A DNA stretch of 64,000 bases from Lycocorax pyrrhopterus obiensis (taxonomy: Eukaryota > Chordata > Aves > Passeriformes > Paradisaeidae). The translations under genes were made by a program, and so were the position numbers. Shown one piece after another: positions 49,858 through 59,965 of this stretch. The notes beneath the pieces were generated by a model. It had not been told where the DNA came from. It did not search any database and saw nothing but the letters and a program-made list of their open reading frames with translations. Where the stretch lies: NCBI GenBank assembly GCA_014706295.1, contig JACSVZ010000001.1:44860383-44924382 (forward strand), read 5' to 3'. The stretch's first letter is position 1; each line of letters begins with the position of its first letter.

Positions 49858-49917
49858 ACACACCCACCCACACAGACATGCACACATGCACACACACGCA
49901 CACACGCGCGCACCCCC
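49858..49917 (+). repeat. (CA)n/(CG)n microsatellite in the SLITRK5 intron
   Basis: Interrupted CA repeat with ACGCGCGCAC near the end; alternating purine-pyrimidine. Confidence 0.85.
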
Positions 49918-50108
49918 AGATGACTTTTGTGGAGGAATTCTTCTGTAATGAGATTAAATACATTAACCTCCTACTTCAGTGCACTTAACAGCTCTCTTCC
50001 ATTACGGAAATTTTGTATCTTTACAAAAGCAAATAATATGAATTGATTTTTGATGCCCTCCCAAGTTACACACAATGTAACACAGCTCATTTTAAGCAGA
50101 GTCTCCTG

Positions 50109-50150
50109 TTCTCTCTCTCTCTCTCTCTGACACACACACACACACACACT
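50109..50150 (+). repeat. Compound (TC)n-(CA)n microsatellite in the SLITRK5 intron
   Basis: About ten TC units directly joined to about nine CA units. Confidence 0.9.
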
Positions 50151-51306
50151 CACATGCTCTTAAAAGAAATGTTTTAACCACTCACCCAAAATTTGTGAAA
50201 AATGTAAAACATGCAGGTCATCTTCAGAGTCTCATCCATATCTGACATAGCGCTTATTCCCAATGTTCTGCAAAACTAGCCTGGTAGAAGTGGAGAGATC
50301 TAAATAGGTCTCATGAAAATCTCTCATTGCCAACACTCCAAACATCAGAGTTACTGATTATAAGCAGCGATGGCTGTCAGTGCTCTTCATCCTTTAGGGG
50401 AGAAGACACCCAGGCTGATTAAAAGCCAAGGAGGGTAGAAGGGAAACCCTACCATTGACCTACGTCAGTAATTTAATGCCTGAATTCCAGCTAGCTGGAA
50501 CCAAATCCTTTCCATTCCTTTTTTGCAGTCTTTCTGACTCCTCGTGGCTTTCTTCTACTTATACTAGTCTAAAAGCAATATGAATAGGGAAAATAAATGC
50601 ATTTTGTGTGTCGGTAGGGGAAGACTAATAAATAATCAGGCTTAAATGCTGGGATCTTGGAGCAGGCTTGCATTTTCTATCGTCCACCTCAGAGCTCCAA
50701 TCCTCATGAAACAACTCTGGTTTGGAGGAACGCATCCTAAAAAATGAGAAGTCTCAGTACTGCAAGACATCTCCTGTGGCATCAGGTTCAAGGCTGCAAA
50801 ACTAGCACTTGCAGCAAAGGCAATCATGCAGCAAGAAATCGGAAGTCTCCGTGAATCTCTCTCTAATTCTGACCAGACGTCAACTGGATCAGAATTACTT
50901 AAAGCAAAAAGGCTTCATTGCATAAAGGCAGCAGAAATCTTACTCAAAGGCATGAATCTAAGCATATTTTTTCTCAGCTCGATCAGATCCATTCATCCAT
51001 TAACCAACAGTTCTTCGGAGGAGAAAAAAAACCCCACAATGACAACCTATTGAAAACCTGCCCGGTCAGTGTTAAACTCCCAGGCATTTTACAACTTTAA
51101 TTCAATTATGGTTAGCAAAGGAGGCAAATACAATTTTCCCTCCCTCTCCCTTTCTCCCTCTCTCTGACAAAAAAACCGCGGGGGATGGGAGGTAAAGAAA
51201 ATAAAGTTGTAGCTGGCTATATGCAAGGTTGCAATCCCGCCCTGGAAACCCCTCTGTGATGACTGTGTGCTGCTGTTCGCCAGCTCCCTACAGAGGTTCA
51301 GATTGA

Positions 51307-51340
51307 GGGGGGGGGCGGGGGGTGGGGGGGGGGGGAGGGG
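51307..51340 (+). repeat. G-run tract, potential G-quadruplex
   Basis: Runs of 9, 6, 12 and 4 G separated by single bases. It is on the template strand of SLITRK5, about 370 bp into the predicted intron. Confidence 0.8.
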
Positions 51341-51610
51341 AGAAAAGGAAAGGGGTTGCATCGGGATTTTTCTTGCGTGTGTGTTTTTTTTTTTTTCCCC
51401 GAAGAGTTCAACCCTTAGATTACCGCACTGCATATCCGGCTGGAAGCAGCTTTCAGTACCGCCGACAGCAGCAGCGAGCGAGCAGCCCCAGCCGGACACT
51501 GCCACCCAACTGAGCAGCACCCCGAGTTGGGAGAAATGGCTTTCGGGGGAGGGGGCAAACGGCGGGGAACTGGGGGTGGAAAGCAACAGCAAGGAAAGAC
51601 CCGGCGGTGA

Positions 51611-51641
51611 AGGGGCGGGGGTGGGGGGGGTGGGGGGGGGG
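51611..51641 (+). repeat. G-run tract, potential G-quadruplex
   Basis: Runs of 4, 5, 8 and 10 G separated by single bases, starting about 60 bp after the predicted exon 1 donor, on the template strand. Confidence 0.8.
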
Positions 51642-51698
51642 AACGAGGAAGGGAGGAAGAGAGGAGGGAAAGAGAGCGAGAGAAAAGTCAACCTCGGT

Positions 51699-51708
51699 AC
51701 TTACTTCG
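51699..51708 (-). other. Predicted splice donor at the end of SLITRK5 exon 1
   Basis: The minus strand reads CGAA/GTAAGT, with all six intronic consensus bases. Exon 1 would end at 51705. Its 5' end (the transcription start) cannot be placed from sequence; it lies somewhere in the GC-rich stretch above 51.75 kb. No TATA box is seen there, as expected for a CpG-island promoter. Confidence 0.7.
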
Positions 51709-51733
51709 CCCGAAATCTCCAGGGCCCAAGCAT
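51705..51733 (-). other. Upstream ORF (exon 1 part) in the SLITRK5 leader, ideal Kozak
   Basis: The minus strand reads GCCACCATGC with the ATG at 51733. Joining the predicted donor at 51705 to the acceptor at 49197 continues the frame for seven bases into exon 2, giving an 11-residue peptide (MLGPWRFRAKK) that ends with TAA at 49193-49191. The main SLITRK5 ATG starts at 49189, one base after that stop. A second ATG at 51746 in a weaker context opens a 24-codon frame that overlaps the main start and stops at 49165. Both depend on the transcription start lying upstream of 51746 and on the predicted splice. Confidence 0.5.
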
Positions 51734-52900
51734 GGTGGCAGCCCATGAAGATGCCGACCCGCTGCGCGGGCGCTGCGCGGAGCCGCCGGGGCGGCGGAGG
51801 CGAGGATGGCAGCGCCGGGGAGCTCGGTGCGGAGCGCGCACGGGCACCCCCCGCACGCAGGCGGCGCCGAGGCACAGCGCGCGCTCAGGGGCGCGCACAC
51901 GCGGGCACGCGCGCCGCACACTCACACTCACAAGCGCGCGCGAGCGCGCGCGCCCGGGCGGCCGCGGGGGCGCGCCCGCCACGCACGCGCGCTGTGGCGC
52001 GCGCCCGCGGGGGCGGAGGCGGGGGCGGCCGGCGGAGCGGCGCGCTGTGCCCGCGCCGCCGAGCGCAGCGGGGAGGCGGAGGGAGGGGAGCGAGGGCGGG
52101 GCGGCGGCGCCGAGCGGGTGCGGGGAGCGCGGAGGGGGGCGGGAGTGCGGGGGCCGCGGGGGAGGGCCGCGGTGCGGGGCGGGTGTCCCCGGGTGACGGC
52201 GCGGCGGCGGCAGCAGCCGGCCCCGTGGGGCGCCGCGCAGCCCGCTCGCACGGGCACCCAGCGCACGGGCACACGCAGGCACACACATGCCGATAGGAGC
52301 GCGGCGCGCCCGCCCCGCCACACCCCCGCCCCACGCACCCCGGGGCTGCGCTCGCACTTTCGCCAGCACGGGCCAACTTTCCCCGCGCTCCGCCGCCCCG
52401 CTGGACACCGGCCCCGCTCCCCGCACCCCTCGGGCGGAGGTCCGGAGCCGCCCTGTCCTCTCCTGCAGCGCTCGCTGGCCGCGGCTGGGCGGCGCGGAGC
52501 GGAGCCGCGGGGAGGGGGCGGCGGGAACCGCTGGCCCGGCGGTCGCCGCTGCCGCTGCTCGCTGTACGGGAGCCTCCGCTGCATTCGCGGAGACCGCGGG
52601 GAATTGGGTAGTCGCGGTGAAACAAAGTGTCGGGTTTCGCTACGCGCATTCTCCCGACACCGAGGGTGCGGGCTTGTGTCGGGGCCGTTCAGCTTCTCTT
52701 TTCTCCTCTGCCCACCCCAGCCGCGGGTCGCGGAGGGAGCCGGGGCACGGATGCAACAGCAGCATCTAAGGGACTCTGTGGCCGCTCCGCACCCCGCCGG
52801 GCCGCTCCCCGCGGCAGCGCCGGGCCCCGCGGAGGCGGCCGCGCTCCCGGGCGCTCCGGGCGGGCGCGTGCTCCCGCGCGGCTCGGTGCGGCGCCCCCCG

Positions 52901-52920
52901 CCGCCGCCAGGTGGCAGCGC
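52901..52920 (+). promoter_or_regulatory. Candidate CTCF site in CpG island
   Basis: CCGCCGCCAGGTGGCAGCGC closely fits the CTCF core (CCNCCAGGTGGCAG). It lies about 1.2 kb upstream of the predicted exon 1 donor. GC-rich islands produce such matches by chance, so occupancy is unproven. Confidence 0.4.
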
Positions 52921-55900
52921 AGGGCGGCGGATGGATGGGGCGCGCGGGGCCCCGCGGGCGCTGCCCCCGGCCCGGGCAGCGCGGCCGGCGCGGGCGCGGA
53001 GGAGGCGACGCCGCGCCGAGCGCCTTCCCTTTGTTCCCGGTGGGATAACCGCCGTTGTTAGGTGTGCATGCGGACCACAGAGGGGTTTTCGGTGCCAAGG
53101 CTGGCTGTAGCTCTGGGGATGGTTTTTCCCGATTAAATTTCGGGTTTTATTTTCGGAGAAATTGCGTGTTTGGCTGATCTTAAAAAAAAAAAAAATTAGA
53201 AAGAAGGCGATTTAATTGCATACGTGCAAAGACGTGCACGTGTTTGCATTTGTGTATTCATTGCTGCTGTGTGCTGTCTAGATTGTAGTACATAAATCTA
53301 AGAGGTGTTATGCACACAGGAACACATGGAGTACACCCCATGTGCACAGCACAGAGGTTGGAATCCAGCTTTAACTCAAAGGTAATGCTAGATGTATTTG
53401 CGACTCTGTTTTTCCTGTATGAGTGTAAGCACTGAACAATACTGTGTCTGTGGTATGTGATTTCAGCACATCTGTATCTTCAGCAGACCTCTGTTAGCTC
53501 ATGTCTTAACATCCCAACATGCTAAACCCAAAAAATATTGTAAAAAATAATCTTTTTTGTAATGCTCAGCCTTCCCTAAAAGGCATATTTATCTTGTCTG
53601 CAAACATAAAAGTAGTGTGACTCAAATCTTATTTCCCTAGGCCTGAAATAAGCAAGATCTGGTGGAAGACAAATTTCTTATGTGGACCACGTAATTTTCC
53701 TCACCTTGTAGAAGTTCTTTGAAATCTTCTCGGCGGGACAAATTACTTACTTATATTCTTAAAGGATCCCTGACTTTCCTGTTTTGATGCAAACTCAGTT
53801 AATTCAGAGGAAGATTTTGAATGGCTTTAGATTGAGTTCCAAGGTGCTACTTTTAGTCAGGAAAAAATACCAAACCATACCATACACTTCCCCCACCCCC
53901 CCCCCACATACATTCTTTTAAGCTTTTCTAATATGCAATGTGGAATTTATGATAGTGGAACAAAAAAAACCACAGATAGTAAACAGAGATGTCTTACAGG
54001 AGTTTCTTATGGCCTCACTATTTTTGAAAAACATCTTTCTTTTGAATTAATAATTCTGCATTTTGAATATATGGGATTCTATGCATATATGCTTGCATTT
54101 TTTATGCCTGTCATATTTATAGCATCCATCTGTGTTTCTATGCTATTTTCTTTCTGACACACAAGATTAGACACACATAAATACTTTTTTATTCATAACA
54201 GAGAAAGATATTTTAAATAACCTTGTCATCTAGGTTGAGCTTAACTCTTTCTTGAAACTGTTTTGGAGAAGTTGACATTTCATAAGTCTGAAATCATGTT
54301 AAAAGCTATCATATTAAAGTCAACATTGTAGATATAGTTCAGTTTAATTTTTCTGATACTGTACTAGTGGGATATTAAAAAGCATAATAAGTAGAAAGTC
54401 TGATTTAATAAAATCTTACTTCCAAGTTGTTAGACTGCTAGATGGTTTTAGTAGCATGCAGGAGATTTAAATAGTTATTAGAGTAGAATTATCATGCTGT
54501 TGTTCCATTCATTCTTATTCTTAGTCCAAAAGTATTTCTGACAGTGGAAAGTTATATCTGAATATTTGAACTAGAACTGTCATTTTAAACCAAAGCAAAA
54601 AAAGTCAAACAGTAAATGCTGTTAAGTTTGTGAGAATTTTTTTTTTAAATATAGTGTTGCTTCTTGCTAATTTCTTTCATCTACCTTCCATTAACCTAGG
54701 AAATCCTAAAAGCCTTTAAACTGAAGTACTCAGAAAGAAAGCTGGAAATAATTCATATAATCCTCATATGGAATACAAGTAGAGGGACCTGAGTGAGGAT
54801 GGAGCAAGAGTAGAGAGAGTTCAACAATAGCATGTGAGGCATACATGCATTATATGTGCAACAGCTTGTAAGTGTACAGATCTCCCTCTTTCTGTAGCTC
54901 TTCAATTTGTGACAATGGCAGGAACAGCTGATCTAGCATGTGGAATCAGACATGGGAAAACAGGAATTTGGAGGTTCCAAAGTTGTTGAATGAAATATAT
55001 TGGAACAGAAGGATAGACACTCCTTATGGAAGAGTTGAAAAAAAGGTGTTTAAATAATTTCATGTTAATGAACTAAAATGTGTTCAGGATTGAAGACCAT
55101 TAACAGTAGTGCAATAAAAATGTTAAATTTGAGGGTGATGATGAGGTAATGTCCACTTGAATGAAAACCATTGAGCAAAGAGTAGGAAAAATATTCAATA
55201 GGGATGCAATCTATTGTGAATCTGCTGGTACAGATTTGAGATGGAAAATAATGCCTACAAATACGGAGGGAAAAAAAGCTAAAGCTGAGATTGTGTGATC
55301 ATGAAGATTTGTGTGATTTTTTATGGACAAGCATCACCAAAAAGTTCAGCCAGTGTTGCTGGGGATGATATGAATTTGAACATGATAGAGGATAGTTTCT
55401 TTTATGGAACAGATACTGAGGAAGCAAGAGACAAGGATAATTTAGATGAAATTTTAGTAAATTATAGGCTCTGCAGGAAAAACTAATGATAGAAAATAAT
55501 CTTAAATATTAGGGTTTCAGGCTTTTCTACTTCATATGAAGTTTCAAGACAGAAGAATGTGAAGGATCTGTAACTCCAGCCCAGTGTTTCAGAAAGACAA
55601 ACTCAGAAACAAAAAATTTTAGTGAGGAGTACTGGAAGAAGAATTCAGATAAGACAGATGCTACTTCATGGGAAAAAAAAAAAAAAAAAGCAAATATTGA
55701 ATTTTTACTGTGGGGGGAAAGGGAGGAAATAAAATAGCCCACCTAAACCAGAATGAAAAAGAATTCGCAGAAGGTAAAAGCCTTAAGCAAGTTATTAAGA
55801 GTAAGCAAAAAACCTAAAGAGAATGGAAAAGAGATCTTGATTAGCAAGAAGAAATCTGCATCAATAATTAGAAGGCATAAAACCAAACTGAGAATGGTCA

Positions 55901-58603
55901 GAAACCTTGTTAAACCAAAACTTGCACAGAAACCTGAAATAGAATAAAAACTTCTTAAGCAATGTAAATAAAATGAGAACTTAAGGAGTGGGATGGCTGT
56001 TAAAGGGTGGTGTGGACATTAAGATTAAAGTAAGCCCAGACTAAATAGGTACCAGAAAAGTTGCGTCTGTTTCTGGTAAGAATATATGTAAATTTTGATA
56101 TACAGTGAAAGTAGGAATAGGGTAAGATAAATTGCATCCTCAGTGTATCATGGCATAAGCATTTGGTCCAGCAATTTTATATCCTAAAATACTGAAAGGA
56201 TCAGCTCCTTTGTAATACACTTAGCACTAATTTAAGGGTGTAAGGTAAGTGGGTTAGACAGAATTTGTAGACAAAATTAGAAGTCTTTCTGAGAAACTGG
56301 TGTGTTGAGATACATATATGTGTAAATATATATATACTATGTAAATAGTTACAATTTTAGTCTTATTGTCCAAATTTTAACAGGTCAGTATTCATAAATG
56401 TAATTCCTGTGTGTCTATATATTGCTTTCTTTTGGCCTAGGCTGATAGAAATAGTGTGAAATTGAATAATGCAGTCTACAAACTCACGAATTAAAACTTT
56501 TGCATAAACTGGGAAGATCCAAGTTTATAAAATATTCCAGAAATTTAAAGCTAGTAGTCAATCAGGAAGGGATTATAAGTTGCTATTATAAATGAAGTAC
56601 TTATATAAAGGGAAAAGAGAAATGTGATTCTATGATGTATTAGGCAGGATGTCCTAATAGGTAGGAAGGCATTATTCATATTGGAAAAGACGTGCTTTTT
56701 CATGAGTTCCTGGTGTATTATGCATGGTTCTAGTCATACATTCACAGAAGAAACTAAAATGAAGTCTAAAGATCAGAAAGAAACTATGGTAATTAGGGCA
56801 TGGAAAATGTGTCTACAGAAGACAGATTAAAAAAAAAAAAGGCATGCATAGCCAAATAGATATTGAAAGAACATGTGAGTCCTTACAAATGCATTTTTAG
56901 TCAAATGCTAAAAAAAACCAACAAAACCATAACGTATTTGCACTGAAGAGTGATGTTGGCATGCCATCAAATACTTATATATTGATTATAGGACCTAGGA
57001 AAGGGAAGAAGTTTACTGACTGTCTGAGACTGGAAAGGTCTTCCATATAGGTAATCAGGCCAACAAAGTTTTTTGAAATAGAACTTGAAGAGAAAAAAGT
57101 TGTGTAATTGAATGGGACAGTTCCTGTTAGAAAAGGGACATTTGTGGCAAGTTGGAAAGGAAAGAGCCTTTTGAAGAAGTTGAAATATGTTTTTTCTACA
57201 CTTATACTGTATCTCTTCTCTGCCTCAGGGCTTACTGCAGGCTCTCAGGTCAGGTAGGATGTTTTCTCCCTTTATTGTATAATTTAGATTCTGAGCTGTG
57301 TTAATTTCTGTCTTTCTTCTGTTCTGCTTTGTATAGTGGGACATGTTGTAACTCCTGGAACATTCTGCAAAGAATTTCTAACATATTTCCTCCTATTGAG
57401 GGGGTCTCCACAGACCACTGGCAGTGCCCTTTTTTCTCTTCTTCCTCCCTTTTTTCTTTGTCCCCAAGGAAGATTTGAGGTTTGACTTTTGGTCTTTACT
57501 GCAAATTAAAGGTTTTGAGTCAGTGGGTATAGTATCATCTAGACTAAAAGTTCTGTAGATCTCTCCTTTTTTTTTCTTTTTTTTTTTTAACTAAATATTT
57601 AGTATATTGTAACTCTCAATTGTCTCAGTTGTGAGGATGTAGAAATGTAGATAGTCCCTTTCAGCAATATGCTTCTATTACCACTTCTTATGAAAATCAA
57701 ATTCAACTGAGTTCCATTATCTCAAAACTCCTAGCTAAATTTTCAGCATTTTCAATAGGACATGGCATGGATTAGGTGACATACTGCAAAAAATCTCTCT
57801 GAAAATTCCTAAACTGTTCTGTCATTATACATTAGTTCCAACTTTTCATTTCTCTTATCTCTTTGCTATACTTAGGATTATCAAATAATTAAAATTATTT
57901 CATGTCAAATATGTTTTATGTAAGGTATCTAAATCTATCCATAATAACGGAAATAAAAGGATTTTGATTTCTTCTGGATCTGAACACTTCCTCTGGGATA
58001 GCTTCTTACCTTTTCTGGTGGAAGTTGTAGAGTAGGAAAAGAGGTTTATTATATCCTTACATACAGAGGTAACCTTAAGGTACAAATCTATTAGGTTATT
58101 CTTTTCTTTCTGCTTTAATTTTCTTACACTAAGCAAAACATATTTAACAGGAAAAACTCAGAGAATTACCAGGTGTTTTCTGCCTTCATGGTTAAAACAT
58201 TCAATAGAAGGAGCAGGCTTAAAATTTCTACATCACATTAGTTAGCAGAAATTTGAGTATGATCAGTATACTATCCCTCAAACAGAGACTGACCTGTCTC
58301 ATCCCTGTTCACTTTGGGGAAGTTAAGCAACCCATGTGAATTTCTAATGAACTGTTCTTCACAAGTGACACAAGCAGGGGAAGTCAGAAATTGAAAACCA
58401 GGGATTATGTATAAATTAGACTTCCAAGTAATTCAGTGGCAACAGCACTAATGTAATTCCTAATGTCTTCAAAAATGATTGCTGCAAGAAATACAGCAAG
58501 GAATGTTGATCCTTCAGGCACATGAAGGTACCCAGCAAGAACTTTGGCAGTCCTAATAGTTTCTGAATACTGGGTCCAGGCTCTGTAAATGATAGGTAAG
58601 AAA

Positions 58604-58652
58604 ATATATATATATATATATATGTATATATGCATGCATGCATATATATATA
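58604..58652 (+). repeat. (TA)n-(TGCA)n palindromic microsatellite
   Basis: An AT dinucleotide run, then TATGCATGCATGCATA, then another AT run; self-complementary over almost its full length. Confidence 0.85.
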
Positions 58653-59167
58653 GGTAAATGTCGACCTGCATAACTATAAGTGGATACAGGTGCTTAGCTT
58701 TGTGTTTTGCCATTTAAATAGTTTTTTTGGAACCTACTTTAATACACAGTAATTAATACAATGAAAAGAAAAATCCTTAATCTGAATTTTTCAAGAAAAC
58801 AAAGCTACTCCTATGCATTTCTACGTCACATTTAAACACATATTTACAAAATATAAACATATTACATGTGTCAGTTTCACATATTTATATACATAAATTC
58901 ACAGGCTGATTCTTAATGAGACTGCTTTGTCTTTCTTTAAAATAAATATGAAAATTTATTTACAAAGTGATAATCAAAAATCAATCTATTATTTTACCAT
59001 TCTACCCAAGAGGCACTATAACTGTGTTATGATGTATTAAGGGTAAGTGAGGAATATTTTGGGGTTTTTTGTATTTTTAAGTAAGTAGGCTCCCTCCAGT
59101 GACAGTGCCAAAGCCTCAGAATGAACTGAACTTGCTTGTTTTGGCTACTCGGCATGACCTGAATTTC

Positions 59168-59238
59168 GTACCACTGGTGGCTCCTGCAGGTCTTCCTAGA
59201 GGGGAGTTTTCATCAGTTTCTGCCACTAGGTGTCCCTG
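59168..59238. promoter_or_regulatory. Two candidate CTCF-like motifs, divergent
   Basis: 59222-59237 contains GCCACTAGGTGTCCC (plus), one base off the CTCF core. 59171-59186 read on the minus strand gives GAGCCACCAGTGG, another near match. They lie about 45 bp apart in a GC-richer patch of the desert. They are weak predictions without a matrix score. Confidence 0.3.
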
Positions 59239-59933
59239 TATGTGTGCAGGAAAGTCCTGATGGAAGCATTGACTGAAGGAGCAGACGAGGAGAAATTGAG
59301 TGGAAGGAGTAGAAAAGCTGATAGTAAACTTCCTTCATGATTTTGAGTTCTGTTTGACAATTATCTTGCATCTTACAGAAGAAAAAATATGAATGGATAA
59401 ATGATTGTGCAGTTATATTTCAAAACAAACTTTTTTAAAAAGAGAAATGGATAATAATGTGCTCTTAGATATTAGTTTTTTTGATGTTACATAATCTTTT
59501 TGATATTATATATTTATATACATATATATAAAAAAAAGTCTTCTAAAAACTTGTCAGTTTGTTTTATATTTGGTACATTTATTATAATTCTAAAATTATT
59601 TATATCATTTGGTATAAAAAATGGATTTTCACATAGTAAACACAATTAATTATATATGTCAAAGAGCAATGAAGAAACGTGTACTGTGATTAGCTTCTCT
59701 AGAACATCTTGATAAATGGGATGTTTCAAGAAATAAGAGCCTTTGATGGATTGTACAGCCGTCTAACCCTTACAATTAATGTTTAAATAGATCGCTAGTA
59801 ATGGAAAATAATGTGGTTTAGACCACAATTCTTTTCATAATTAAGTGTCTGTTAAATGTTATGCAAACATTCTTCTAGTGGGACACTTCTTTAATCAAAG
59901 TCAGCAGCCACTATGACATGAAAGCTTTTTAAA

Positions 59934-59965
59934 TTATTATTATTATTATGATGTAATAATAATAA
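59934..59965 (+). repeat. Inverted (TTA)n/(TAA)n microsatellite pair
   Basis: A TTATTATTATTATTA arm and a TAATAATAATAA arm are separated by a few bases, so the tract can fold into a hairpin. Confidence 0.8.

Larger units (their letters stand above)
49198..51704 (-). other. Predicted SLITRK5 5' UTR intron (GTAAGT donor, CAG acceptor)
   Basis: On the minus strand a pyrimidine-rich stretch ending TCCTTACAG has its AG at 49199-49198, and the exon then reads GAAATAAAATG. Upstream the best donor is GAA/GTAAGT, with the GT at 51704-51703, on the flank of the CpG island. SLITRK genes are known for a short non-coding first exon joined to a single coding exon, so the pairing is the expected one; it is inferred, not shown by a transcript. 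The 2.5 kb between holds no coding signal. It contains CA/CG and CT/CA microsatellites near 49.86-50.15 kb, a pyrimidine tract near 51.13 kb and G-runs at 51.3 and 51.6 kb. Confidence 0.75.
51440..53090. promoter_or_regulatory. CpG island promoter of SLITRK5
   Basis: About 1.6 kb of very GC- and CpG-rich DNA in otherwise AT-rich surroundings, densest from 51.76 to 53.06 kb, with many GGGCGG-type (SP1/KLF) boxes. It spans the predicted exon 1 and ends sharply near 53.1 kb. Long open frames on both strands here come from the scarcity of AT-rich stop codons and have low-complexity R/A/G/P translations, so they are not called as genes. A divergent non-coding transcript from the same island is possible, but I see no clear plus-strand splice donor. 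Confidence 0.85.

Noticed and set aside
51267..53110. Several 200-430 codon frames on both strands in the CpG island
   Set aside because: The products are R/A/G/P-rich low complexity typical of CpG islands; no protein family is recognised.
55753..55947. Lysine-rich 64-codon frame
   Set aside because: A-rich DNA gives lysine-rich translations by default; there is no promoter, splice context or family resemblance.
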